Assembly: GCF_900111155.1 (NCBI RefSeq)
Contig: NZ_FOGG01000011.1
Coordinates: forward strand, 1-64,000
Direction of reading: 5' to 3'
DNA: 64,000 nt
Source: Pedobacter rhizosphaerae
GTDB taxonomy: Bacteria; Bacteroidota; Bacteroidia; Sphingobacteriales; Sphingobacteriaceae
The notes under the pieces: generated by a model
Database searches by the model: none
The model's input: only the letters and a program-made list of their open reading frames with translations
Told to the model about the DNA's origin: nothing
Position numbers and translations under genes: made by a program
Shown: piece after piece, positions 33,914-43,389 of the stretch
Numbering within the stretch: the stretch's first letter is position 1
Layout of the letters: every line of letters begins with the position of its first letter

Positions 33914-33969
33914 AATGTAAATCTAAAAAATTAATCGATTTGATTACCTTTATTGCTTAACCAAAAAAA

Positions 33970-34902
33970 ATGAATAAGTATTTATTATTATCACTATCAT
34001 CCCTGATCAGTTATAATAGTTTTGGTCAAAACTTAAAAAACGGAGGTTTAAACACAGAAAGTACAAAAATGTTGAGCAGAATAGACACTGCTAAAAAACG
34101 AGAGGGCTGGACCATCAGAGGTTCCAATACACTCTTACTTAATCAGGCTGCATTTTCCAATTGGGTGGCAGGAGGAATTAATGCTGTAGCCTTAACCGCC
34201 AGAGCGGATTATGAATTTAATCTGAAGCGCGGAAAAAATCTTTGGGAAAACCGTGTCCTTTCGGGATATGGCCTACGCTCAGAGCAACAAAACCGAACCA
34301 CGAAGGTAGAAGACCTGATAGACCTGACCTCCAAGTACGGCTATCAAATTAAGCAAAGCAACTGGTTTGCTACTGCCGCTATAAATCTGAAAACTCAATT
34401 CAGTAAAGGCTTTGATTACAGTAAACCCGGTCAAAGTTATCTTTCAAACTTCTTGTCTCCGGGTTATTTAGCACTGGGCCTTGGTGTAGATTATATTCCA
34501 AACGATCGTTTTCAGATTAGTTTGCACCCATTAACTTCGAGACTAACGTATGTAAAGGATAAAATGGTTTTTGATCCAGATCAAAATGGCATCCTCACTG
34601 ATGCTTTCGGTGTTACACCCGGAAACCATTTTGTGTACCAGCTAGGTGCTTATGTTGGGGGACGTTACAGGGCCAAATTAATGGAAAACATAGTATTGGA
34701 TAACCGTTTTGGCGTTTTTAGCAATTACCTAAAAGATCCGCAAAATTTGGTTCTCGCCTACTCTGCCCTGCTGGATATGAAAGTAAATCGCTTTATTTCT
34801 ACTCAAATTACAGCCGATTTATTTTATGATGATAATCAGATTGGCAAACTTCAGTTAAAAGAAACCTTAGGTGTAGGCTTAACCTACAAATTTGGGGAAT
34901 AA
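33970..34902 (+). CDS. DUF3078 domain-containing outer-membrane protein
   Basis: A 310-residue protein. After a signal peptide ending near NSFGQ the mature part starts with WTIRGSNTLLLNQAAFSNW (a DUF3078 hallmark), followed by strand-rich segments and the C-terminal TLGVGLTYKFGE. The pattern resembles an outer-membrane barrel. Its function is unknown. It is divergent from the DUF58 gene and converges with the sugar dehydrogenase gene, with a shared terminator. Confidence 0.82.
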   Translation: MNKYLLLSLSSLISYNSFGQNLKNGGLNTESTKMLSRIDTAKKREGWTIRGSNTLLLNQAAFSNWVAGGINAVALTARADYEFNLKRGKNLWENRVLSGYGLRSEQQNRTTKVEDLIDLTSKYGYQIKQSNWFATAAINLKTQFSKGFDYSKPGQSYLSNFLSPGYLALGLGVDYIPNDRFQISLHPLTSRLTYVKDKMVFDPDQNGILTDAFGVTPGNHFVYQLGAYVGGRYRAKLMENIVLDNRFGVFSNYLKDPQNLVLAYSALLDMKVNRFISTQITADLFYDDNQIGKLQLKETLGVGLTYKFGE

Positions 34903-34908
34903 TAAAAT

Positions 34909-34937
34909 AAGCCCTGTAATGATAACTTACAGGGCTT
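34909..34937. terminator. Bidirectional terminator
   Basis: AAGCCCTGTAA at 34909-34919 pairs perfectly with TTACAGGGCTT at 34927-34937. It lies between two converging genes. Confidence 0.85.
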
Positions 34938-34944
34938 AATAAAT

Positions 34945-36150
34945 TTATTTTTTGGAAATTTTAAACAGATTCCCGTTATCGGTAACAGCATATAAGGCAC
35001 CATCTTTTCCTTCTACTAAATCGCGAAATCTTTCTCCCTTATTTTCAAGAATTCTTTCTTCCCCTACAACTTTATTGTCTTTTATTACCAATCGGATAAT
35101 ATGAGAGCCACTTAAAGCGCCCACGAAAAGGTTTCCTTTCCATTCTGCCAGTGCATCACCATTATAAAAAGCAATGCTTCCAGGAGAAATACTTGGATTC
35201 CAATAATAAACCGGTTGTTCCATCCCCTCCTTTTGCTGAATACCATCGCCCACTTTTCTGCCACTATATTCAACTCCATAAGTGATAATCGGCCAACCGT
35301 AGTTTTTACCTGGTTTAATGATATTTACCTCATCACCGCCTTTAGGTCCAAATTCTGCCTCCCATAAATCACCTGTTTGAGGATTAATGGCTAAGCCATC
35401 GGGGTTACGTAATCCATAAGCATAAATTTCCGGACGGGCATTTGCTTTACCCGCAAAAGGGCCATTAGCAACGGGTTTTCCATCTGTAGTGAGGTGAAGA
35501 ATCTTACCCAATGAAGAATTTAAGTATTGCGCCTGAATTCTAATATCCGAACCCGACCTTTCGCCGGTACTTACAAAAAGATTTCCATTTTTATCAAAAA
35601 CAATCCTCGAACCATATTGAAGCTTGCCATTGTATGCTGGTGTTGCCCTATAGATTACTTTCTGATCTTCGATACTGGTTTCATTAGCAGAAAGTTTTCC
35701 TTTAGCAATGGCTAGCAACACTCCTTTAGGCTGAGCTTCTGAATATGCCCAGTAAACCATTCTGCTTTTAGCAAAATCAGGTGCCAGGGTAACATCTAAA
35801 AGCCCGCCCTGCCCTGATGCATCTACTTCTGGTAAGCCTGTAATTTTCTTTAGCAACTTTCCATCAGCACCAAGGATAACCATTGTTCCTTGCTTTTGAG
35901 TGATGAAAAAGCGGCCATCAGGCATAACCGAAATTCCCCAGGGATTTTCGAGCTTACTGTTTATTATTGTAATATTTAATGGCGTTTTAGTTTTAACCGC
36001 TGCAACTCGGGTTTGGCCTGCAAATGCAGGTTTGTAATCTGCAGATGCTGCTCCAGTTTCTACCTGGGCAGACACGCTAAACACATTTGCACAGGTAAGC
36101 AATAAACCTGCTGTTAGCAATCTAATATTTTGCTGATTATTTAATTTCAT
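34945..36150 (-). CDS. PQQ-dependent sugar dehydrogenase family protein
   Basis: A 401-residue exported protein of the soluble aldose (glucose/sorbosone) dehydrogenase family, a six-bladed propeller. Hallmarks are ENPWGISVMPDGRFFITQKQG, QGGLLDVTLAPDF, LRNPDGLAINPQTG and EFGPKGGDEVNII. The signal peptide ends near SVSAQ. The enzyme would oxidise sugars in the periplasm if pyrroloquinoline quinone is available; no PQQ synthesis gene is in the window. Ordering of blades is complete. The gene is single and ends at the shared terminator. Confidence 0.9.
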   Translation of the reverse strand: MKLNNQQNIRLLTAGLLLTCANVFSVSAQVETGAASADYKPAFAGQTRVAAVKTKTPLNITIINSKLENPWGISVMPDGRFFITQKQGTMVILGADGKLLKKITGLPEVDASGQGGLLDVTLAPDFAKSRMVYWAYSEAQPKGVLLAIAKGKLSANETSIEDQKVIYRATPAYNGKLQYGSRIVFDKNGNLFVSTGERSGSDIRIQAQYLNSSLGKILHLTTDGKPVANGPFAGKANARPEIYAYGLRNPDGLAINPQTGDLWEAEFGPKGGDEVNIIKPGKNYGWPIITYGVEYSGRKVGDGIQQKEGMEQPVYYWNPSISPGSIAFYNGDALAEWKGNLFVGALSGSHIIRLVIKDNKVVGEERILENKGERFRDLVEGKDGALYAVTDNGNLFKISKK

Positions 36151-36195
36151 GGGATGTTAGTTTTATCTAAAACAACAAAAAAAATAGGACAATAA

Positions 36196-36228
36196 AAAAC
36201 CCGGATGCACGAAATGAATCCGGGTTTT
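36196..36228 (-). terminator. Terminator after thioredoxin gene
   Basis: AAAACCCGGAT and ATCCGGGTTTT pair across an 11-base loop; read on the minus strand the second arm runs into T. It lies downstream of trxA. Confidence 0.8.
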
Positions 36229-36274
36229 AAATATGTTACAAGCCCTGAGGCTGTGGTGTACTATTTCAGCTTGA

Positions 36275-36595
36275 TTAAGCTAATTGCTTGTTCAATTTTT
36301 CTGCTAAAATTGATTTTGGAACTGCACCAACTTGCTTATCTACAACCTGACCGTCTTTGAAATACAATAAAGCAGGAATATTTCTGATACCAAATTGCGT
36401 AGAAATCTGAGGGTTGTTATCTACGTTAACTTTTCCAACTACCGCTTTACCATCATATTCTTTTGCGATTTCTTCTACTACCGGACCAACCATGCGACAA
36501 GGGCCACACCATTCTGCCCAAAAATCTACTAATACGGGTTTATCTGATTTTAATACAACTTCCTCGAAGTTTGCATCTGTGATTTCTAATGCCAT
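36275..36595 (-). CDS. trxA: Thioredoxin
   Basis: A 106-residue cytoplasmic thioredoxin with the classic active site WCGPC (in [14 protein letters not shown], about residues 30-34) and the cis-Pro in RNIPALLYF. It donates electrons to ribonucleotide reductase, peroxiredoxins and others. A TATATTTG box 17 bases upstream and a terminator downstream make it a single-gene unit next to dnaE. Confidence 0.96.
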   Translation of the reverse strand: MALEITDANFEEVVLKSDKPVLVDFWAEWCGPCRMVGPVVEEIAKEYDGKAVVGKVNVDNNPQISTQFGIRNIPALLYFKDGQVVDKQVGAVPKSILAEKLNKQLA

Positions 36596-36612
36596 AATTA
36601 ATTTTTTATGTT

Positions 36613-36620
36613 CAAATATA
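36613..36620 (-). promoter_or_regulatory. -7 box TATATTTG before trxA
   Basis: TAnnTTTG match on the minus strand, 17 bases before the thioredoxin ATG. Confidence 0.5.
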
Positions 36621-36769
36621 GGTATTCAATTGTAATGCCAGCTAAATTATAATGCCAATTTGACATTTAGGAAACTCTTCTACTGCGATAGGTTTATAAT
36701 CAAATTTCTACTGCTCTCCTATGGAGTGATGGAAATAAATCTAAATCGACATCAACAGCACAGAAAAAC

Positions 36770-39700
36770 CTAGTTTAACTTGTAATTAACAACATTTAAT
36801 CCTGTCAATTGTTCCAGAAACTTATTACTTGGATTTATTTTTAAATTTTTAGATGGAAGATCAAGCATAAATTCCTTTTCCCTATCATAAATCGCGAAAT
36901 TCAGCTGACAGTTTTGCTGTTCAGAATTCGCCTTATTGTCTGCTAAAATCTCTTCTATTTGCCGCATCAGCTCTTCATTTACCCGTTCTATCGGCACCTG
37001 AATGGTAATGCTCTTCGCCAGTTTATCTCTCAGTTCGGACATCAGGTTAATGGCTGTAATTTTAAACTCCCAATCGCCGGCTTTACCAAAACGTTCACCC
37101 ACGCGGCCACGAATCTGCAAGAAGTATCCTTCAGTTAAAAATGATTTAAACTTTAAGAAATCTTCCCCAAATAAGGCCATCTCACAACTATCGTCGTAAT
37201 CTTCAAAAACAAAAGTACCAAATGGCTTACCTGTTTTAGTGATTCGTTGTGAAGCTGTATTTACCAAGCCCCCCACACAAAGCTCCCTATTGGTTAATTT
37301 ATTAAATTCTGCCAGTACTTCTTCATTGGTATCGCCCATACGCACCTTGTTAATGATACTCAGCTGCCTCACGCTATGCGTACAGAACCGATCCAGTTCT
37401 AACTTGTAGTTATCTAAAGGGTGGCCGGAAAGGAAAATCCCGATGGCATCCTTTTCATATTTCAATCGGTCAATCAAAGCCCACTCTGGCGAAACAGGTA
37501 GTGTTGGTTCCAAAATGAGTTCGGCCTTTGAGCCCCCAAATAATGATGCCTGAGAAGTATTTTCATTATTCTGAAAATCATTAGCATACTTAATGATCTT
37601 TTCTATCCCATTCATCTTATCATTGGGCCCGATATAAAAATACTGTGCCCTATGGTTGCCAAATGCATCAAAGGCACCGCTATACACAAAACTCTCGTAA
37701 GCCTTTTTATTTACGATACGCGTGTTAGATCGTTTTGCAAAATCATAAACACTGTGATATGGTCCTTTCTCCGTTCTCTCTTCTATAATACTTTCTACGG
37801 CTTTCTCTCCAACCCCCTTAACTGCCGACATACCAAAACGAACTTCGCCTTTCATGTTTACCGAGAACTTAAGATCAGATTCATTCACATCAGGCCCCAA
37901 AACCACTACGCCCATTTGCCTACACTCTTCCATGAAGAAAGCTACCTGCTTAATATCGCTCATGTTATTGGAAAGTACCGCAGCCATATATTCTGCCGGA
38001 TAATGTGCTTTTAAGTAGGCGGTTTGATAAGCAATCCATGCATAACAGGTAGAGTGCGATTTGTTGAAGGCATAAGATGCAAAGGCCTCCCAATCTTTCC
38101 AGATTTTTTCTAAAGTAGCTGGTGCATGACCCTTCTCTGCTGCTTGCGCAACAAATTTAGGCTTCATCTTATCCAATACTTCCTTCTGTTTCTTACCCAT
38201 TGCCTTACGCAAAACGTCGGCCTCACCTTTGGTAAAACCAGCCAACTTCTGCGACAAAAGCATTACCTGCTCCTGGTAAACGGTAATACCGTAAGTTTCC
38301 TTTAAGTATTCTTCACAGGCATCTAAGTCATACTGAATTTCTTCTTCTCCATTTTTACGGCGAACGAAACTCGGAATATATTCCATTGGTCCCGGACGAT
38401 ATAAGGCGTTCATGGCAATTAAATCGTCGAACACTGTAGGCTTAAGCTCCTTCATGTATTTCTGCATACCCGGACTCTCGTACTGGAAGATTCCGATGGT
38501 TTCACCACGTTGGAAGAGTTCATAAGTCATTACATCATCAATCGGAATTTTATCCGGATCCAGATCAATGTTGTATCGTTTTTTGACCAGCTTAACGGTA
38601 TCCTTAATTAAGGTAAGGGTTTTAAGCCCCAAAAAGTCCATTTTCAATAATCCGGCACTTTCTACAACGGAGTTATCAAACTGGGTAACATATAAATCAG
38701 AATCCTTAGCTACAGATACAGGTACGAAATTCGTAATATCATCGGGCGTAATAATTACCCCACAGGCGTGAATACCGGTATTACGTACCGATCCTTCTAA
38801 AACCTGCGCCTGTTGAATGGTTTCTGCACTTAAATCTTTGGCGCTACCTAGTGCTTTTAGCTCCAGTACACGCTCATATTCGTCAGGTCGCAAAGCATCC
38901 TTCAAACTCTTCTCATCCAGATTGAAGATTTTGGCCAGCTTCATATTCGGAATCAGCTTGGCAATCTTATCGGCTTCAAAAAGTGGCAAATCCAATACCC
39001 TGGCAGTATCGCGAATAGATGACTTTGCAGCCATCGTACCATAAGTAATAATTTGTGCTACCTGATTAGAACCATATTTATTGATTACATAATCCATTAC
39101 CCTTCCACGGCCCTCATCATCGAAATCGATATCAATATCGGGCATAGACACACGGTCGGGATTTAAGAAACGCTCAAAAAGGAGGTCATATTTAATCGGG
39201 TCGATATTCGTAATCCCTAAACAATATGCTACCGCAGATCCGGCGGCAGATCCCCTTCCTGGCCCAACTGATACATCCAGGTTTCTGGCCTCGGCAATAA
39301 AATCCTGTACAATAAGGAAATAACCCGGGTAACCTGTTTTTTCAATCGTAGCCAACTCAAAATCAAGTCGCTCTCTAATACTTTCTGTAATTTCGTCGTA
39401 ACGTCTTTCTGCTCCCTTATAGGTTAGGTGACGTAAGAATTTATTCTCACCACGCTTTCCACCGTCAGCTAAATCCTCTTCTACCTGGAACTCTTCAGGG
39501 ATATCGAACTTAGGTAACAATACTTCACGTGCGAGTTTATAAATTTCAATTTTATCTATAATCTCCTGAATGTTTAAAATCGCCTCCGGTAAATCGGTAA
39601 AAAGCGATTTCATTTCATCTGCAGGTTTAAAATAATATTCCTGATTAGGCAAACCAAAGCGAAAACCTCTACCCCGACCAATTGGCGTAGCTTGCTTTTC

Positions 39701-41203
39701 ACCATCTTTTACGCACAATAAAATATCATGTGCGTTGGCATCCTTTTTATTAATGTAATAGGTGTTGTTGGTCGCAATTAACTTCGTATTATGTTTCCTG
39801 GCCAGGTTAACAAGAGCAGTATTAACACGGTTCTCATCTTCCTGGTTGTGGCGCATCACCTCCACATAAAAATCTTCCCCAAAAAGTCCTTTCCACCACA
39901 GCAATGCATCCTCTGCCTGCTTTTCACCCATATTCAGGAGCTTGTTGGAAATCTCACCATACAAGTTACCCGATAGTACAATAATATCCTCCTTATACTG
40001 TTCAATTACGTTTTTATCGATACGCGGAACGTAATAAAAACCCTTGGTATAAGCAATTGACGACATTTTAGCCAAGTTATGATAGCCTTTCTTATTCTTA
40101 GCCAACAATACCATTTGATAGCCATTGTCTTGCCGGGTTTTATCGGTATGGTTTTCACAAACGAAAAACTCGCAACCCACAATCGGTTTCATCACTATTT
40201 CAGTAGGGCGTTCTCCTGCTTCAATAGCAGCTGCATTTTTAGCTTCCGCAGCTTTATTGTGATTTAAAACATGGTTTACAAAGTGAAAGGCCCCCATCAT
40301 ATTGGCATGATCGGTCATTGCCACGGCAGGCATTTTTTGCGAAGCCGCCGCCTTTACCAAATCAGAAATACTGGTGGTACTTTGAAGAACCGAAAATTGT
40401 GTGTGGTTGTGTAAGTGCACAAAGGTTGCCGCAGCCAGTTCCTGCCTGTTTTCTTCCAGTTCCTTTTTAGAAACGCCACCACCTTCGGCTTTTTGAATGC
40501 GTTTGCGGATCTCTTCAGAAGCAGCTTTTAAGTTAATATGCTGAATACCGAAACTTCCAATCGTATCCGGGTTAACATCCCTAAAACGTGGAAAATACTC
40601 CGCATCAACCAGTAATTCTTCCTTTTTAAAAACCTCTCTTTTTATCAATTCCAAAAAGCAACGGGTAGTTGCTTCCACATCGGCAGTTGCGTTGTGTGCC
40701 TCGCTAAACGGAACACCAAAAAGGTACGAATGCAGCTCGGTAAGTGTAGGCAATTTGAATCTCCCGCCTCTACCTCCGGGCAGTTTCAATAAATCTGCGG
40801 TAACTTCCGTACAGGTATCTAAAACAGGAAGCTCGGCGAGGGCGTTGGCCACATCAAAACGATGAAATTCACAGCCCATAATGTTCACGTCAAAGCCCAC
40901 ATTCTGCCCTACTATAAACTTCGATTTAGACAGTGCAATATTGAATTTTTCTAAAACCTCTGCTAAAGTTATTCCCTGTTCAGTGGCCAATTCTGTAGAA
41001 ATTCCGTGAATACGCTCTGCATCATATGGAATGTTAAATCCCTCTGGCTTAACTAAATAATCCTGATGCTCAATCATCCTCCCCATCTCATCATGTAGCT
41101 GCCAGGCAATTTGTATACAACGCGGCCAGTTATCGGTATCGGTAATCGGTGCATTGTAATTACGAGGCAAACCCGTAGTTTCAGTATCAAAAATTAAGTA
41201 CAT
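36770..41203 (-). CDS. dnaE: DNA polymerase III alpha subunit with fused N-terminal exonuclease
   Basis: A 1477-residue replicative polymerase, about 300 residues longer than the E. coli enzyme. Residues 1-190 form a DnaQ-like DEDDh exonuclease: FDTETTG (Asp6, Glu8), GQNVGFD and HNATADVEATTR. A PHP domain follows from about residue 260 (HLHNHTQFS, MTDHANMMGA, GCEFF) with its metal residues largely kept. The polymerase core has SVGPGRGSAAGS and MPDIDIDFDDEGR (catalytic Asp, about 690). QASLF near 1218 fits a clamp-binding motif, and an OB-fold region is C-terminal. So polymerase and proofreading are on one chain. A TATTTTTG box lies at 41249-41256. Confidence 0.95.
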   Translation of the reverse strand: MYLIFDTETTGLPRNYNAPITDTDNWPRCIQIAWQLHDEMGRMIEHQDYLVKPEGFNIPYDAERIHGISTELATEQGITLAEVLEKFNIALSKSKFIVGQNVGFDVNIMGCEFHRFDVANALAELPVLDTCTEVTADLLKLPGGRGGRFKLPTLTELHSYLFGVPFSEAHNATADVEATTRCFLELIKREVFKKEELLVDAEYFPRFRDVNPDTIGSFGIQHINLKAASEEIRKRIQKAEGGGVSKKELEENRQELAAATFVHLHNHTQFSVLQSTTSISDLVKAAASQKMPAVAMTDHANMMGAFHFVNHVLNHNKAAEAKNAAAIEAGERPTEIVMKPIVGCEFFVCENHTDKTRQDNGYQMVLLAKNKKGYHNLAKMSSIAYTKGFYYVPRIDKNVIEQYKEDIIVLSGNLYGEISNKLLNMGEKQAEDALLWWKGLFGEDFYVEVMRHNQEDENRVNTALVNLARKHNTKLIATNNTYYINKKDANAHDILLCVKDGEKQATPIGRGRGFRFGLPNQEYYFKPADEMKSLFTDLPEAILNIQEIIDKIEIYKLAREVLLPKFDIPEEFQVEEDLADGGKRGENKFLRHLTYKGAERRYDEITESIRERLDFELATIEKTGYPGYFLIVQDFIAEARNLDVSVGPGRGSAAGSAVAYCLGITNIDPIKYDLLFERFLNPDRVSMPDIDIDFDDEGRGRVMDYVINKYGSNQVAQIITYGTMAAKSSIRDTARVLDLPLFEADKIAKLIPNMKLAKIFNLDEKSLKDALRPDEYERVLELKALGSAKDLSAETIQQAQVLEGSVRNTGIHACGVIITPDDITNFVPVSVAKDSDLYVTQFDNSVVESAGLLKMDFLGLKTLTLIKDTVKLVKKRYNIDLDPDKIPIDDVMTYELFQRGETIGIFQYESPGMQKYMKELKPTVFDDLIAMNALYRPGPMEYIPSFVRRKNGEEEIQYDLDACEEYLKETYGITVYQEQVMLLSQKLAGFTKGEADVLRKAMGKKQKEVLDKMKPKFVAQAAEKGHAPATLEKIWKDWEAFASYAFNKSHSTCYAWIAYQTAYLKAHYPAEYMAAVLSNNMSDIKQVAFFMEECRQMGVVVLGPDVNESDLKFSVNMKGEVRFGMSAVKGVGEKAVESIIEERTEKGPYHSVYDFAKRSNTRIVNKKAYESFVYSGAFDAFGNHRAQYFYIGPNDKMNGIEKIIKYANDFQNNENTSQASLFGGSKAELILEPTLPVSPEWALIDRLKYEKDAIGIFLSGHPLDNYKLELDRFCTHSVRQLSIINKVRMGDTNEEVLAEFNKLTNRELCVGGLVNTASQRITKTGKPFGTFVFEDYDDSCEMALFGEDFLKFKSFLTEGYFLQIRGRVGERFGKAGDWEFKITAINLMSELRDKLAKSITIQVPIERVNEELMRQIEEILADNKANSEQQNCQLNFAIYDREKEFMLDLPSKNLKINPSNKFLEQLTGLNVVNYKLN

Positions 41204-41248
41204 AAGCTATTGTAAAGAATTAGCCGTTCCAGAATATGAACGGTTCTT

Positions 41249-41256
41249 CAAAAATA
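41249..41256 (-). promoter_or_regulatory. -7 box TATTTTTG before dnaE
   Basis: TAnnTTTG match on the minus strand, 45 bases before the dnaE ATG. Confidence 0.4.
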
Positions 41257-41417
41257 AGGATTTTGGAAAGGGATTTTGTCACATTTTATCAACAAAAACA
41301 GTGCTCAGAATTCGCAACTACTCAACCACCTGATGCTGAGGGATTGTAATGTTTACCAATTGTTTTGAAGCGCAATTACAGTAATACTTCGGCCACAGCA
41401 GTCCTGCTTTCTGTACA

Positions 41418-41443
41418 AGCCCCGGCGAAGAACCGGGGGCTTT
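41418..41443. terminator. GC-rich hairpin between dnaE and lipocalin genes
   Basis: AGCCCCGG pairs with CCGGGGGCT (one bulged base) around CGAAGAA. It follows the lipocalin gene on the minus strand; the T run is weak in either direction, so terminator function is uncertain. The rest of the 288-base gap 41204-41491 carries no recognised gene. Confidence 0.55.
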
Positions 41444-41491
41444 CCCGTCAATCAGGGCTAGCTTACTTCTGCCTTACTTTCTAACCTTAAC

Positions 41492-41944
41492 TTAAAAATG
41501 CTCCTGGCTTACCAACTCTTCTACCTTGTAACCTTTCTGCCTGCACCTTTCAATAATATCCACCAATAATTCCGGATCCATTTCTGGCTTTCTGGCCATA
41601 ATAAACAGGTATTTTTCGTCAGGATGGCCAACCACTACATAGCTGTAATCTTCTGCCAGTTCAATTATCCAATAACCTATTTTAAAGGGCCAGAAAAATT
41701 GGGCCTTCATATCACCATCAGGTTGCGCCGTATCAAAAAATAACTTCGAGGTAATCGTTTTTTCTTCCGTTTTACCTTCTTTATGATAGGTTGTCAGTAC
41801 ATCAAAATGGCCTCCATCTTTCAAAGTATAGGTTTCGGTTGTTTCTTTCCAGTGCTTATCCATTAAAGTTGGAATAGAATAAAGAGAATACCACTTGCCT
41901 TCAAATGCCTTAAGGTCCAGGTTGTGAATTGGCTTATTTTCCAT
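41492..41944 (-). CDS. Lipocalin family protein
   Basis: A 150-residue lipocalin-like (Blc/YodA-type) protein. KAFEGKWYSLYSIPTLMDK contains the G-x-W start of the fold, and YWIIELAEDYSYVVVGHPD matches the second conserved strand pair (with the D-Y-x-Y-x-x-V pattern). Bacterial lipocalins bind lipids or lysophospholipids. No signal peptide or lipobox is visible, so the protein may be cytoplasmic, unlike E. coli Blc. It is a single gene. Confidence 0.85.
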   Translation of the reverse strand: MENKPIHNLDLKAFEGKWYSLYSIPTLMDKHWKETTETYTLKDGGHFDVLTTYHKEGKTEEKTITSKLFFDTAQPDGDMKAQFFWPFKIGYWIIELAEDYSYVVVGHPDEKYLFIMARKPEMDPELLVDIIERCRQKGYKVEELVSQEHF

Positions 41945-42050
41945 ATTGCGTTTACTTTAACTAAACAACCTGCTTTCAGACCGAAAAGTTTTTCTTACTT
42001 GAACTTAGTTTACTGCGCTAGCGCATACTCAAGCGAAAATGCTTTAAAAT

Positions 42051-42203
42051 AGTTTGGTAACCTGTTTTCTTGAGAAATAAAAAAAGATTACAGTTTTGTA
42101 ACCTTTTTTCTCGTAACATAAAAAAGTGTTACATAAAAATATGTTACAAGTTTTGTAACCTTTTTCTTGTAACATAAAAAAATGTTACAAGAAATTATGT
42201 TAC
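42051..42203. repeat. GTTACA/TGTAAC hairpin array
   Basis: Three units of about 42-57 bp start at about 42051, 42094 and 42151. The clearest unit reads TTTTGTAACCTTTTTCTTG, then TAACATAAAAAAATGTTA. In it TTCTTGTAACAT pairs perfectly with ATGTTACAAGAA. The first unit is degenerate. The gap 41945-42444 holds this array, a small inverted repeat ATCCCA/TGGGAT at 42402-42416 and the mdh promoter; no gene is seen. The array parallels the GTTTAC array at 15254-15376. Confidence 0.8.
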
Positions 42204-42401
42204 TAGTTGGTGTACTTTTTAATGCGTAACCCAAAAAAATACACAAAAAATAATTCACAAATGCGATTATCATTTCGTAATCCAGCATCCCTATGTCGCA
42301 TAAAAAAGACTATGCTAGCCAAGCTGTGGATAAAGTTTTGAAAAGCATTTTTTAACCTTATATTTATTTCTACCTTCGATTAATATTTAAACAACAAATT
42401 A

Positions 42402-42416
42402 ATCCCATTTTGGGAT
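42402..42416. promoter_or_regulatory. Inverted repeat ATCCCA-ttt-TGGGAT before mdh
   Basis: A perfect 6-3-6 inverted repeat 28 bases before the mdh ATG. It has the size of an operator half-site pair but no regulator can be named. Confidence 0.35.
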
Positions 42417-42444
42417 AGGATGAGCACACCTTAAATACAGATAT

Positions 42445-43383
42445 ATGAAAGTAACGGTTGTTGGCGCAGGCGCAGTTGGCGCAACCTGTGCAGATAATAT
42501 TGCCCGGAAAGAATTAGCGAATGAGCTGGTTTTGTTAGATATTAAAGAAGGTTTTGCCGAAGGTAAGGCCATTGATATGATGCAAACCGCTACGCTTTTA
42601 GGCTTTGATACCAAAATTACAGGCGTAACCGGCGACTACAGTAAAACCGCTAATTCTGATGTAGTGGTCATTACTTCCGGTTTGCCACGTAAGCCAGGAA
42701 TGACCCGCGAAGAATTGATCGGGATTAACGCTGGTATTGTTAAGGGAGTAGCAGAAAACATATTAAAATTTTCACCCGAAGCCATTTTTATCATCATCAG
42801 TAACCCTATGGATACGATGACTTACCTGGCATTGAAATCTCTTGGACTACCTAAACACCGTATTATTGGTATGGGTGGAACACTGGATAGTTCTCGTTTT
42901 AAATTCTATCTTTCACAAGCACTAAATTGCAACCCAGGCGATTTACAAGGTTTTGTTATTGGAGGCCATGGTGATACCACTATGATTCCACTAACCAGGT
43001 TAGCTACCTATCAAAGCTTACCAGTAAGCCATTTACTAGATCAGGCAACACTGGATAAAGTAGCTGCCGATACGATGGTTGGGGGCGCAACCTTAACAGG
43101 CCTTATTGGTACCTCTGCCTGGTATGCACCGGGAGCAGCAGGAGCAGCATTAGTTGAAGCGATTTTACGCGACGAAAAGAAACTTTTTACTTGTTGTATA
43201 TCATTAGAAGGCGAATACGGACAAAACGATATCTGTTTAGGCGTACCTGTAATTATTGGTCGCAAGGGTTGGGAAAAAATCATTGACTTTAAATTGAATG
43301 ACGACGAGCAGGCAGCCTTTAACAAGAGCGCTGATGCGGTTAGAAATATGAATAATGTTTTAGCAGAAATGAATCTGGTATAA
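42445..43383 (+). CDS. mdh: Malate dehydrogenase
   Basis: A 312-residue NAD-dependent malate dehydrogenase of the lactate-dehydrogenase-like type. VGAGAVGATCADNIA is the NAD-binding loop; the substrate Arg residues are in SGLPRKPGMTREEL; ISNPMDTMTYLALK and GFVIGGHGDTTMIPL (catalytic His) are the active-site segments. It interconverts malate and oxaloacetate in the citric acid cycle. It is followed after 6 bases by a retropepsin-like gene, so the two share a transcript. Confidence 0.95.
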   Translation: MKVTVVGAGAVGATCADNIARKELANELVLLDIKEGFAEGKAIDMMQTATLLGFDTKITGVTGDYSKTANSDVVVITSGLPRKPGMTREELIGINAGIVKGVAENILKFSPEAIFIIISNPMDTMTYLALKSLGLPKHRIIGMGGTLDSSRFKFYLSQALNCNPGDLQGFVIGGHGDTTMIPLTRLATYQSLPVSHLLDQATLDKVAADTMVGGATLTGLIGTSAWYAPGAAGAALVEAILRDEKKLFTCCISLEGEYGQNDICLGVPVIIGRKGWEKIIDFKLNDDEQAAFNKSADAVRNMNNVLAEMNLV

Positions 43384-43389
43384 GTAACC

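Noticed and set aside
36770..41203. Two separate genes (dnaQ and dnaE) joined by an error.
   Set aside because: The frame is open throughout with no suspicious run at the junction near residue 200, and both parts are full length.
42088..42288. A 66-codon open frame on the minus strand across the GTTACA array.
   Set aside because: Its sequence is a translation of the repeats (repeated KKVTKL and FYVT segments) and it has no family or start support.
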